In this document: piece by piece, positions 44,168 through 52,228 of the stretch
Layout: each line of letters opens with the position of its first letter
Numbering within the stretch: position 1 is the first letter of the stretch
Source of the DNA: Desulfatirhabdium butyrativorans DSM 18734
GTDB taxonomy: Bacteria > Desulfobacterota > Desulfobacteria > Desulfobacterales > Desulfatirhabdiaceae
DNA length: 64,000 nucleotides
Direction: 5' to 3'
Assembly: GCF_000429925.1 (NCBI RefSeq)
Contig: NZ_KE386987.1
Location: forward strand, 47,976-111,975
The notes under the pieces: generated by a model
The model's input: the letters and a program-made list of their open reading frames with translations, nothing else
The model's database searches: none
What the model was told of the DNA's origin: nothing
Made by a program: the position numbers and the translations under genes

Positions 44168-47100
44168 GCAGAACCTTTCGCAACTGTTCGATATGGGATA
44201 GAATATCGGGATGATGCCATTGATCCGCCTGAAGCGGCATTTTCCACTGGCTGTCGGGCTTTCCTTCGTATCGGGCTTTCCAGTCGATGAGATGGCTGTC
44301 CGGCAGAAGCCGCATCCGGATCGTGCCGAAGCCGAGATAGCGCCCCATCCCGATCTTGTGCACCATGTTCCCTTCGAGGGTGATGCACCAGATCAGGCGC
44401 TCGAGTTCTTCCCGGGTCAGATTCCAGAACCGTATGGTAAAATGGGCCCGGCTTCCCGGCATCATGGCTCGAAAATAGGAGGCCTGAAAGCTATCCGGTC
44501 CAAAGGCATCGAGCTGCTGGACGAAATCGGGAATCGGCACATGGGGAAACATACGCCAGGTGTTGGCGATGAGCAGCGGGGTGACGAAGCCTTTGCCCGC
44601 ATTTTTCCACTGCCCGTCCAGATGTTTCCAGGAACCGTAGGGGTAGGGAACCTTGAACCAGGCGAGGGATGAATGCTGGAACGGGGCGAATTCGAGCGCC
44701 ATTCTGCCCATGATGGCCTGGTTGGGCCCGTTGCCGACCCAACCGAACAGACTGTCTGCCGGGTTCAGGCGGGACAAATCGGTGCTTTCCTTCCGGGAAT
44801 CGCTGACAATGCTGTACATGTGCCGGAGCATGCCCTTGATGGACTTGCTGGGCAGTGCGTAGGTCTTTTCGTCGCTGCGACAGGCGGCTTCCGCCGGAGA
44901 CATGGAGAAAAAATCCCATCCATTGACGGGGCCTTCCGGTAAATCGACCCGAAAGGAAGGTTCACCGCTTTCCCGGATGCAGGTCGGGCTGAGTACCTCC
45001 ACTTCGACCGAGAGCATCCCGCAGAATCCGCCGAAGGCCCTGTGGGAAATGAAGCCGGCGGCTGATCGTGGCGGATCGACGGAAGCCTGGCTTCGGGTGG
45101 GCAGGGAACCACAGGATGTCAGGGCGTTGGCGGCGGCTGCGTCGGTGAGTTCGCTTTTGTACCACATGCCATCCCGGACGGTCGAAGCTTCTCCGACAAT
45201 CTTTTTTCCGATGCCCTTGGGGTCTCCCGTAAGCCAGGTCAGTCGTTGGATGTCGGCATGAACCCAGCCGAACCCATCTGTTTTGAAGCCACCAAGCGGG
45301 ATGTCTCCGTTCCGAAAATCCCGTAACAGGTGTTTCAAAACCGTCAGCAGGGTCTCATCTTCCGGACGGATGTCCTGGATGTTGAGCTGCATGTGGAAGC
45401 GGAGCTGTTCTCCATAGGCAAACAGGTAATCCGCCTTGGCTTCCTCGATGGGGGCGCCGGTTTTCGGATCCATCTTCACACCATCCATGACACACCAGTA
45501 GCGCTCGGATGTCTTGGTGTCCACCAGGTGGGCATCCGAAAACAAAATCATTCCCCGACGTCCCTGCTCTCCGAAGAGCCGGCTGATCGTCTCTCCGGTG
45601 TTGGCACCCTCACCCCAGAGGGTTTTCAGGATCTGGGATGCCCTTTTGCGAAAAGCTCCCTTGATGGTGCCACCCGGTATGAAAATGGCCCATTTCGATT
45701 CGCCCGTTGAGCCGGGTTCCCAGCACAGCATGCGCATGAAGACATTGTCGTAAGGTTTGCCGTACTTTTTCGAAAATACGCGGTTACCGACACCGCCGGC
45801 CCGAAAATCGATGTGGTCGGGTTGGGCCAGTTCCTGACGGACTTTTTCGCGATAGGTCTGAAGACAGGCGATGAAGTTGCGGTCGTTGGTCATGCTTTTG
45901 TTGAGGTTGCGTTCGTTGAGCATGTGCTGAAAGCGCACCCGTTGGTGGGATTCCGTAAATTCTCGCCATGCGGCCGCGCCGACCCCTTCCGGAACATCCA
46001 GCGGATCGCCCCAGTGATCCTCGGGAATGGACCCGTTCAGCAGCATTTCCTTGATCTTCAGGTGTTCCTCCCGGCTGGTGAATTCCATTTCCACCCAGGT
46101 ATCGCTTTGGGAAAGCCGGATCTGCTGATCGATCCGTGTGAACAGGCCGGAAAGAGCGGGATGTATTTCCTGGATCAGGGCTTCGATCAAACGCGGCTCA
46201 TCCTGAATGCGAGATCGGATCGATTCCGGAGGCGTTTCGGAAAGGCCAAGACCGGAGGCCAGCTCTTGCCAGAGGTTCGGATCGAGTCGATGGACGGTTT
46301 CCTTGCGGACATCGGCAACCTTCAGAATCCGGTCGACCATGTTGGCATTGGCGCCCAATGCCTGTTTGAGCTCTTGCAGCAAGACATCCTGACTCTCCAT
46401 TGGCCGGTCGATGAGCGGCTCGAGGGCCTTGAGCACTTTCTTGCTGAGCGGATGTTTCCCCTTGGCGAGTTTGCCGACAGCTCCGGCGGGCAAGGTCCAG
46501 GTTTCGGTTTCTGTTCGAGCGCTTTCCCGAAGCCAGATGCAGATGACCTTCGGCAGGTATTCCGAAAATCGGCGTTTCCAGTCTTTGGGATTCAGGATGG
46601 GGCCTGCAAGCAGTCCTTCGAGACGTTTGCGGATCGGCGCCGGCAGATTGCGCATGGCTGACACGAGGGTGCGGCCATCGACGGCGGTGAACGCCGGAAT
46701 TTCGGGGTTGATTTTACCCCAGTTCCATCCGACCAGTATGGGATTGGTCGCATCGAAGGCGATCGATATCTGAAGGTGGTTGGCATTCGGATGGATTCGG
46801 GGCGGCTCCTTGGGGGTCTCGACAGGGGATTGCAGTTCGAGACGGCATTTCCCCAGGCCCTTGCTCTTTCCGGCACCAAACCAGAGGCGACCTTCGGCGA
46901 GCTCGCGCAGCAGATAGAACAATTTCGAACCGTTGTCGGCATCTTTCAACACCTTGTCGTTGACGAGCATGCTGAAATCGAAAACAGAATTGCGAAAAAG
47001 GGTTTCGAACTTGTAGTTGGCGTTGGCTTCTGCCGCAGCCCGATCTTCGTTCAGCCTGATTCCCATCCGCAGATCGAAGAATCGGTCTTTGGGATAGCAT

Positions 47101-47372
47101 TGGGGGTTGAGCTGGCAGGAGACAGATTGAATCAGGTTCTGAGGAAGAGTCGTACCGTAGAGTCTTTCCCACAACTGGTTGAGCAACCCCTTGTTGCGGC
47201 CGTCCCGCGACGCTCCGATAAAAGCGTCCATCAGCGATTGTGCCGTTCCGCTGATTTCTCCGGCCAGAGAGACCAGCCGCTGTGTGCCGTCTCCATCTCG
47301 GGTAAAGAGGGTTTTACGGGCATTGCCCCGATAAATCGGAGACTCTGCGTACAGTTTTCCGCTAAGCTGCAT
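44157..47372 (-). CDS. Triple-RAMP (Cas7-like) fusion protein, type III-like effector candidate
   Basis: A 1071-residue protein with three RAMP modules, each marked by a glycine-rich loop. Module 1 (~1-185) is Csm3-like (RMGIRLNEDRAAAEANANYKFET, loop FGAGKSKGLGKC). Module 2 (~200-715) has its first strand at 199-210, then a ~280-residue largely helical insert, then IPGGTIKGAFRKRA (565-578) and loop LGGFKTDGFGW (693-703). Module 3 (~780-1025) has LPSKSIKGMLRHMYS (840-854), SLFGWVG and loop GMGRYLGFGTIRM. Module 3 resembles the TIGR03986 RAMP family. The insert could replace a small (Cas11-like) subunit. ATG 47372 has AGGAG ten bases before it; the frame upstream is repeat DNA. No Cas10 is encoded nearby. 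Confidence 0.8.
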   Translation of the reverse strand: MQLSGKLYAESPIYRGNARKTLFTRDGDGTQRLVSLAGEISGTAQSLMDAFIGASRDGRNKGLLNQLWERLYGTTLPQNLIQSVSCQLNPQCYPKDRFFDLRMGIRLNEDRAAAEANANYKFETLFRNSVFDFSMLVNDKVLKDADNGSKLFYLLRELAEGRLWFGAGKSKGLGKCRLELQSPVETPKEPPRIHPNANHLQISIAFDATNPILVGWNWGKINPEIPAFTAVDGRTLVSAMRNLPAPIRKRLEGLLAGPILNPKDWKRRFSEYLPKVICIWLRESARTETETWTLPAGAVGKLAKGKHPLSKKVLKALEPLIDRPMESQDVLLQELKQALGANANMVDRILKVADVRKETVHRLDPNLWQELASGLGLSETPPESIRSRIQDEPRLIEALIQEIHPALSGLFTRIDQQIRLSQSDTWVEMEFTSREEHLKIKEMLLNGSIPEDHWGDPLDVPEGVGAAAWREFTESHQRVRFQHMLNERNLNKSMTNDRNFIACLQTYREKVRQELAQPDHIDFRAGGVGNRVFSKKYGKPYDNVFMRMLCWEPGSTGESKWAIFIPGGTIKGAFRKRASQILKTLWGEGANTGETISRLFGEQGRRGMILFSDAHLVDTKTSERYWCVMDGVKMDPKTGAPIEEAKADYLFAYGEQLRFHMQLNIQDIRPEDETLLTVLKHLLRDFRNGDIPLGGFKTDGFGWVHADIQRLTWLTGDPKGIGKKIVGEASTVRDGMWYKSELTDAAAANALTSCGSLPTRSQASVDPPRSAAGFISHRAFGGFCGMLSVEVEVLSPTCIRESGEPSFRVDLPEGPVNGWDFFSMSPAEAACRSDEKTYALPSKSIKGMLRHMYSIVSDSRKESTDLSRLNPADSLFGWVGNGPNQAIMGRMALEFAPFQHSSLAWFKVPYPYGSWKHLDGQWKNAGKGFVTPLLIANTWRMFPHVPIPDFVQQLDAFGPDSFQASYFRAMMPGSRAHFTIRFWNLTREELERLIWCITLEGNMVHKIGMGRYLGFGTIRMRLLPDSHLIDWKARYEGKPDSQWKMPLQADQWHHPDILSHIEQLRKVLHAD

Positions 47373-47434
47373 CGTGTCGGCTCTCCTGTATTGGTCGATT
47401 AAAAAAAAGAAGGAGGGATGAATCGATATATTGG

Positions 47435-47730
47435 GTGCCTGAACGCAAACCCCCAATTTGGCGCAGGGTGTTCTCTGCGGGCAGGCGATTTTACGATACG
47501 GCATGACAACATAGCCGACCGGTATCGCAGGGGCCGGACGGATCCTATTCCATTCAGAAAAGCCCAATCCGCTGGATTCATGAAGTTGTTGAGTAATCTC
47601 ATCGATAATGCCCGGCCATCGATCAGGCTGTTGGCTTAACGCTGGTGGCTTCAGGCAAGTTCCCGCTGCATGTTGAACGACCAGCCTTCCGGCTCGGGCC
47701 AGCCGAAAAACGGGGTTTCCGTTCCGGCCC
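47435..47730. repeat. Composite ~296-bp inverted-end repeat upstream of the RAMP operon
   Basis: Left end GTGCCTGAACGCAAACCCCC and degenerate right end ACGGGGTTTCCGTTCCGGCCC. The inner right part GCTTCAGGCAAGTTCCCGCTGC matches the composite at 39484-39775, so the two represent a longer subtype. It covers the likely promoter region of the RAMP operon. From 47731 to 47871 nothing is recognised. Confidence 0.7.
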
Positions 47731-47871
47731 TATCGATTCGGTTTCTGAAGCCGCTACCCTAACATAGGGGGAATTATGCCGTCAACGATGATGGTCTCTC
47801 ATGTTGGCTACAATACTTGAATATTTAGAACCATTCAACTATGATGAATTCGACAAAAAGTCGATCATATG

Positions 47872-48008
47872 GACGGCTTCGAAAAAAGGCCGCAGGCAAG
47901 GAGTGCAAATCCCGAGGAGTGAGGCGTACTTAGACGTACGCCGCAACGACGAGGGATGCAGCACGATCCCGCGGCACGCGGGATATCTGGCCTTTTTGCG
48001 AAGCTGTC
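47872..48008. repeat. 137-bp inverted-end element with internal hairpins
   Basis: Ends GACGGCTTCGAAAAAAGGCC and GGCCTTTTTGCGAAGCTGTC are inverse with two mismatches. Inside are GGCGTACTTAGACGTACGCC (hairpin) and CCCGCGGCACGCGGG. The style of the ends (TTTTTGCGA) resembles the element at 21339-21650. Non-coding. Confidence 0.8.
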
Positions 48009-48355
48009 AGGCATGACAACCGGAGAATTGTGTGGCAATCCATATTGATGGCGAAAGTTGCCATCAGACTTTTGGTTGTGTGATTGGCCGAGGCTACCCC
48101 GAGTATCTTGGCGGCAGAGAAGGCTTGCAGCCAGTGGTGTTGCGATATGAGCTTGTAGCCATAGGAACAGGGCTAAGGTGTTCTCAACAGAGCTGTATAA
48201 AAATGATCCAGGAATGCATAAATAGATCACAGTTGATATGGTTTCTTGTATTCATCCGGGGGAGGGGAGAAATCGTTTTTTGGTGACGATGGCTTGGGAA
48301 AGGGCTTTTTTTCCGGAATTTCCAGAAGGTGAAGTCGCGATTGTTTGCATATGAA
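48009..48355. other. Gene-free stretch
   Basis: Open frames here are short and show no codon-usage or family signal on either strand. The stretch may contain decayed sequence. Nothing could be identified. Confidence 0.5.
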
Positions 48356-48372
48356 TGGCATGATTTGTGCTT
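48356..48372 (+). promoter_or_regulatory. Candidate sigma-54 promoter of the exported-protein pair
   Basis: TGGCATGATTTGTGCTT matches the -24/-12 pattern (TGGCAcg-N4-tTGC) with GG and GC ten bases apart; only two consensus bases differ. It lies about 90 bases before the proline-rich protein gene, followed by an AT-rich TTATATATC. Confidence 0.45.
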
Positions 48373-48459
48373 ATATATCTTTCATGAATTTTTCGTCGTT
48401 GGATGGACGATGGTGATTGCGACGAAGACGAAACCCGATTTATACGAAAGGCTTGCCCT

Positions 48460-48801
48460 ATGAAAAAATGGAATCTCTTTTTAGCGATCATGGTGTTGTT
48501 TTCGGTGATGTTTGCCTGCAATGCGATGGCCTACGATCATTGGCGTCATGGTGGACCGCATTGGGGAGGGCCCCGAATTGTGATCAATCCATGGTTTCCC
48601 CTCTACTATCCGCCTCCTCCGGTTGTCGTCCAACCGGCTCCTGTCTATCAACCGCCCGAGGTGTATATTCAGCAAACCCCTCCGCCTCCGGAACAGGGCT
48701 ATTGGTATTATTGCGAAAGCGCCAGGGCGTATTACCCTTATGTGAAAGAATGTCCAGGGGGATGGATGAAAGTATTGCCGCAGCCAACCCCCAATCGATA
48801 A
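48460..48801 (+). CDS. Exported proline/tyrosine-rich small protein
   Basis: A 113-residue protein with a signal peptide (KKWNLFLAIMVLFSVMFACNAMA, cleavage after AMA; an internal Cys makes a lipoprotein reading conceivable but no clear lipobox follows). The mature part is rich in Pro and Tyr (YYPPPPVVVQPAPVYQPP) and ends in GYWYYCESARAYYPYVKECPGGWMKV. This Cys-containing motif recurs at the C-terminus of many small exported proteobacterial proteins of unknown function. The glycine-zipper lipoprotein gene follows by 25 bases, probably in the same transcript. Confidence 0.8.
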   Translation: MKKWNLFLAIMVLFSVMFACNAMAYDHWRHGGPHWGGPRIVINPWFPLYYPPPPVVVQPAPVYQPPEVYIQQTPPPPEQGYWYYCESARAYYPYVKECPGGWMKVLPQPTPNR

Positions 48802-48826
48802 CGGTTCAATCAGGGAAAGGAACTCT

Positions 48827-49387
48827 ATGATGACTCGAAAATATGCCGTTCTGGCAGGGATTGCCGCTTTGCTGATCAGTGGATGCGCCACCATTCCGCC
48901 GGGTCCGAGCGTCATGGTCCTGCCCGCGCCGGGTAAATCGTTCCAGGAATTTCAGTACGATGATTACGCATGCAGGCAATGGGCGCAGCAACAGACCGGA
49001 TGGAACGCCAATGAAACCGTCACTCAAAATACGGTGAACAGCGCGGCAGTGGGAACCTTGCTGGGCGCAGGCCTTGGCGCGGCTATTGGATCGACTTCCG
49101 GTAATGCAGGTGCCGGTGCGGGGATTGGTGCGCTTGGCGGGATGGCGCTCGGAACTGCAGCGGGCAGTCAACAGGCGTATGTATCCGGTATGGAAGTGCA
49201 GCGGCGTTATGATATGGCGTATCAGCAGTGCATGTATTCGAAGGGGAATCAGATTCCTGGCCGTGTACAGCCCTATCGTGCGCCGCAGTATACGCCGCCT
49301 CCGCCTCCGCCGCCATCCAACTACACGCCATCGGAGATTCCGCCACCGCCAGCGGGCACCCCGCCTCCGCCTCCACCGACAAATTAG
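48827..49387 (+). CDS. Glycine-zipper lipoprotein
   Basis: A 186-residue lipoprotein. The signal peptide ends in LISGCAT, where the lipobox Cys would be lipid-modified. A glycine-zipper segment (VGTLLGAGLGAAIGSTSGNAGAGAGIGALGGMALGTAAG) can insert into or stack on membranes. The C-terminal 50 residues are a poly-proline tail (PPPPPPPSNYTP, PPPPPPTN). An AAGGA site precedes two adjacent ATGs. A role in the outer membrane or envelope is likely but not specific. Confidence 0.85.
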   Translation: MMTRKYAVLAGIAALLISGCATIPPGPSVMVLPAPGKSFQEFQYDDYACRQWAQQQTGWNANETVTQNTVNSAAVGTLLGAGLGAAIGSTSGNAGAGAGIGALGGMALGTAAGSQQAYVSGMEVQRRYDMAYQQCMYSKGNQIPGRVQPYRAPQYTPPPPPPPSNYTPSEIPPPPAGTPPPPPPTN

Positions 49388-49446
49388 GGGGAACAGGATA
49401 CCGTAAGGCAGTCACGTTGTTACGGGCAAATACAATGAAAGTTTCA

Positions 49447-50628
49447 TCAAGGGGCGATCCGCCGGATCGCCCCTTTCTCATTCATCTTTTCCAGGATCGA
49501 AGCTGTTTTTGAAGCGCCCTCCAGGCATGGCGGCTCTGAACGTTCGGGCCATGATTCGATGGCAGCCAATATTCGCTCCGCAAGGCGATCGGCAACGAGG
49601 TCCGCTTCCTGAAGAACGGAAACGAAGCCTTTATCAGCCAGCCGGTTGGCGCGCATTTCCTGCTCACGGTTTTGAGAAAAGGGAAGCACCAGGGCCCTGA
49701 CGCCCGTGGCAAGAATGTTCATGCAGGTGTTGTATCCGGCCATGCTGATGGAAAGATCGGCGGCAGCCAGAAAGGCCGGAAACTCGGGTGTAAAACGATC
49801 GACCTGAACGTTTGACGGAGCGATTGCCCCGATTCGCCGGAAATCGGCTTCGTCCAGAAAAGGCCCGGTAAACACCTGCCCCACGAAACCCCCATCTTTC
49901 GGAAGAAAGCGAAAAGCCGCGGTTGTCGCCTCACATAATTTCCCCCCGACATTGCCGCCGCCCGCGCTGATAACGATCAGGCGCTCCGAAGCGCCCAATT
50001 CCAAATACTGACGGATTCGTTCACGATCTCCCGGTGTGGGCCGTTGCGCCACGAACCCCGTATAAACCACCGGAGGGGCTATGTCCTTTACCCGCGAAAA
50101 TGTTTCATCCAGGGATATCCAGTCGGGGTCTGCGTGCACCAGCAATCCGTCAAACCAGCGGTTGAGAATGCGGATCACACGTTCTTCATAAGCCCGGGTA
50201 TCCTTTTTTTCGACCAGAATATCCCGTAAACTGCATATCACCGTGCTTCGGGGCAATTGGCCAGATGCAATCGATTCCAGGACAGGATCGAGCTCGAAAC
50301 GGAACGCTTTTCTACCGAAAGGATAGAGCTCGATGACAAACATATCGGGACGCTCCTCTCGAACCGCATTGAAAAGAATGGCTTTTCGCTGTTGGAGAAT
50401 TTCGGAGACACTCCTGGTCGGCTCTGGTGCATGCAGGCTGGTGAAGTTTTGATCCATCATCAAGGCGGGCAGGGAGATGGAGCGGATATGGGAAGGCAGG
50501 GCAAGGTCGGGCAGGGTGCCGCCGACGATCAGCACGACATCATGAGAGACGAGGTGTCTGCAGATTTCGAGGGTTCGAAAAAAATGCCCGATTCCCAGGA
50601 CGTGCTGACAATACACAAAAATTTTCAT
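49447..50628 (-). CDS. MurG-like glycosyltransferase (GT-B fold)
   Basis: A 393-residue GT-B protein. The start KIFVYCQHVLGIGHFFRTLEIC resembles the N-terminal GxGHxxR motif of MurG/UGT-type enzymes, and the C-terminal half (LIVISAGGGNVGG, FLAAADLSISMAGYNTCMNILATGVRALVLPFSQNREQEMRA) is the GT28-type donor-sugar domain. Donor and acceptor are unknown. The frame is open to 50763, but ATG at 50628 is the family start. It follows the phosphatase gene by seven bases, probably in the same operon. Envelope or secondary glycoconjugate synthesis is a guess. Confidence 0.85.
   Translation of the reverse strand: MKIFVYCQHVLGIGHFFRTLEICRHLVSHDVVLIVGGTLPDLALPSHIRSISLPALMMDQNFTSLHAPEPTRSVSEILQQRKAILFNAVREERPDMFVIELYPFGRKAFRFELDPVLESIASGQLPRSTVICSLRDILVEKKDTRAYEERVIRILNRWFDGLLVHADPDWISLDETFSRVKDIAPPVVYTGFVAQRPTPGDRERIRQYLELGASERLIVISAGGGNVGGKLCEATTAAFRFLPKDGGFVGQVFTGPFLDEADFRRIGAIAPSNVQVDRFTPEFPAFLAAADLSISMAGYNTCMNILATGVRALVLPFSQNREQEMRANRLADKGFVSVLQEADLVADRLAERILAAIESWPERSEPPCLEGASKTASILEKMNEKGAIRRIAP
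49451..49477. terminator. Bidirectional terminator hairpin
   Basis: A perfect 10-bp stem GGGGCGATCC / GGATCGCCCC with a GCC loop, followed on the plus strand by TTTCTC. It lies downstream of the lipoprotein gene and overlaps the last codons of the convergent glycosyltransferase gene, so it would stop plus-strand transcription inside that gene's end. Confidence 0.75.
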
Positions 50629-50635
50629 TCGGGGA

Positions 50636-51340
50636 TTAACGCAGGACCGGTTCCGGCCTGCCAGGTTCCAGCAGGTCGACCGCATTTGGCTGATCGAGAA
50701 AGAGACCGTTCGCATCGACGGCAAACAGTTGCAGGCAGCCTGATAGCATCGGTGGATAGCCATTTGCGGAAGCCCGCCTGACGCTTGGGTGATAATACAG
50801 ACATTTCAGGGTTCCCTCGTGGCAGACTACCAGTATCCGCTCTCCTGCAAAACGGGTGGCTGCGTCATTGAGCGCCAGGGTGCTTCTGTAGTGAACATCG
50901 ATGTATCGCTCGCCTTCCGGTGCTGAAAAATGCCAGTCTCCTGCCGAAGCCTTCTCCCAGACCGCAGGAAAATGGGTTCGGATATCGGCCAGGGTCCAAC
51001 CCGTCCACAGGCCCCAATCCATTTCACGCAATCGTGCATCCTGCGCCAGGGGAATATCCAGCACGGAGCGGATGATCTGCGCCGTTTCGATTGCCCTGCC
51101 GAGATCGCTGCAAAGGATGCGATCCCACCGACTTTCAGATAGGCGCTTCCCACATGCAAGCGCATCCTGGCGCCCTTTTTCGGTCAGCGGGCTGTTCTGT
51201 TGCCCCTGAATCCTTCCGATTTCATTCCAGCAGGTGCGTGCATGTCGCAGGACACCGAATCGGGTGAGGGGCTGCTGATCAGGGCTCCCATCGATGCCTT
51301 TTTTGTCGCTCCCCATCCAGACGGCAGGTTCTTCGCTCAT
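50636..51340 (-). CDS. Histidine phosphatase family protein (CobC/PhoE-like)
   Basis: A 234-residue protein of the phosphoglycerate-mutase-like superfamily. Motif 1 is FGVLRHARTCWNEIGRIQGQ with RHA in place of the usual RHG. LCSDLGRAIETAQII and REMDWGLWTGW follow, and the second His is in ILVVCHEGTLKCL. Possible substrates include alpha-ribazole phosphate or other small phosphoesters. ATG at 51340 overlaps the stop of the upstream small membrane protein (ATGA), so I prefer it to the ATG at 51355. An N-terminal tail of ~30 residues precedes the domain. Confidence 0.85.
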   Translation of the reverse strand: MSEEPAVWMGSDKKGIDGSPDQQPLTRFGVLRHARTCWNEIGRIQGQQNSPLTEKGRQDALACGKRLSESRWDRILCSDLGRAIETAQIIRSVLDIPLAQDARLREMDWGLWTGWTLADIRTHFPAVWEKASAGDWHFSAPEGERYIDVHYRSTLALNDAATRFAGERILVVCHEGTLKCLYYHPSVRRASANGYPPMLSGCLQLFAVDANGLFLDQPNAVDLLEPGRPEPVLR

Positions 51341-51537
51341 CGATGGAGAAACCATACGAGAATGGGAAACAGGATGACGATGATGATGATGAGTATCCCC
51401 GGGGGGCTCATGTATGCCGTATGCCAGGGCAGGGCTTTCCTTCTGGCGGATCGAAGTTCGGCAAGAAACCAGTTGCCGAGCATCGATGCGCCGATCAATA
51501 CTGCAAGGGCCTTCAGAATCAACAGCAGGGTATTCAT
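51337..51537 (-). CDS. Small two-helix membrane protein
   Basis: 66 residues with two hydrophobic helices (LLLILKALAVLIGASMLGNWFL and GILIIIIVILFPILVWFL) joined by a basic loop (RSARRKALPWH). No family recognised. It sits between the SYLF gene (seven bases upstream) and the phosphatase gene (four-base overlap), so the run SYLF - small membrane protein - phosphatase - glycosyltransferase is probably one operon. The longer open frame (to 51672) runs into the SYLF gene and is not credible. Confidence 0.65.
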   Translation of the reverse strand: MNTLLLILKALAVLIGASMLGNWFLAELRSARRKALPWHTAYMSPPGILIIIIVILFPILVWFLHR

Positions 51538-51544
51538 ATCAAAA

Positions 51545-52228
51545 TTATCTGGCCATTTCGTTGAGGAGTGAACGGAGTTCTGATGCCACCCGGGGTGTTG
51601 GCAGGGTTGCATTTTCAAAAACATCCCGTGCGCCGATCTGCGGATTGTTATAGAAATCCGCAATTGCGGCATAATCCATTTCCAGAGACGCGCCTTCTAT
51701 GGATACCCCGGCAAAAAGACCACGACTTCTGGAATAGGAGTAAATTTCGGCGCTCAGCCGAATATCGGTGCCTGCGCTTGCCTGTCTGCCGACAGGACCT
51801 GCTGCAACCGACGCATCGGCACCAAGTGTGAATGTTCCGGCGCTGATGGCATCCACGCTGCGTCGGCTCTTGAAAACCAGTACGATGTCCGTTGATTGAG
51901 CCCCGATCTGCCAGCCAAGACTCCCGCCGATCAGCCGGACAAAGACCGGATTGCTCCATTGCCCACCCTGCCCGCGAATGCACAGGACGCCGGTGCCATA
52001 TTGGCCGCCCAGAATGAAACCGACTTTGAGAAGCCCGGGGATAACGGCGATTCCATAACTGTACTTCAGGAGCGCAGGTGGAATATCCCGCTCGGGAATG
52101 GCATGGATTTCCCGAAGGACTTCGATCGCTTCCTCTACCTTCTTGTTTTCGCTGATACCCGCCCAGGCGCCTGGAACGGCCGATATCAAAAATATTGACA
52201 AGATGACGATGCGTGTAATCGTTTTCAT
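51545..52228 (-). CDS. SYLF (lipid-binding YSC84-like) domain protein, exported
   Basis: A 227-residue protein with signal peptide (KTITRIVILSIFLISAVPGAWA). The mature part is a SYLF domain: KYSYGIAVIPGLLKVGFILGGQYGTGVLCIRG, VRLIGGSLGWQIGAQSTDIVLVFK and LFAGVSIEGASLEMD. Eukaryotic SYLF domains bind phosphoinositides; bacterial ones are exported or outer-membrane-associated and poorly understood. A GGGAGG site precedes the ATG. The 266 bases between it and htpG contain only divergent promoter space. Confidence 0.88.
   Translation of the reverse strand: MKTITRIVILSIFLISAVPGAWAGISENKKVEEAIEVLREIHAIPERDIPPALLKYSYGIAVIPGLLKVGFILGGQYGTGVLCIRGQGGQWSNPVFVRLIGGSLGWQIGAQSTDIVLVFKSRRSVDAISAGTFTLGADASVAAGPVGRQASAGTDIRLSAEIYSYSRSRGLFAGVSIEGASLEMDYAAIADFYNNPQIGARDVFENATLPTPRVASELRSLLNEMAR

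Noticed and set aside
47373-47567. 65-residue N-terminal extension of the RAMP fusion
   Set aside because: The extension is encoded by the repeat element at 47435 and lacks a start signal; ATG 47372 has AGGAG and begins the RAMP fold directly.
48009-48290. Small genes or a transposase remnant in the gap after the 137-bp element
   Set aside because: Translations in six frames show no recognisable family or ribosome-binding site.
42298-48300. CRISPR array near the RAMP/cas6 operon
   Set aside because: I looked for regularly spaced direct repeats of 25-40 bp with unique spacers on both sides of the operon. Only inverted-end elements and hairpins are present.
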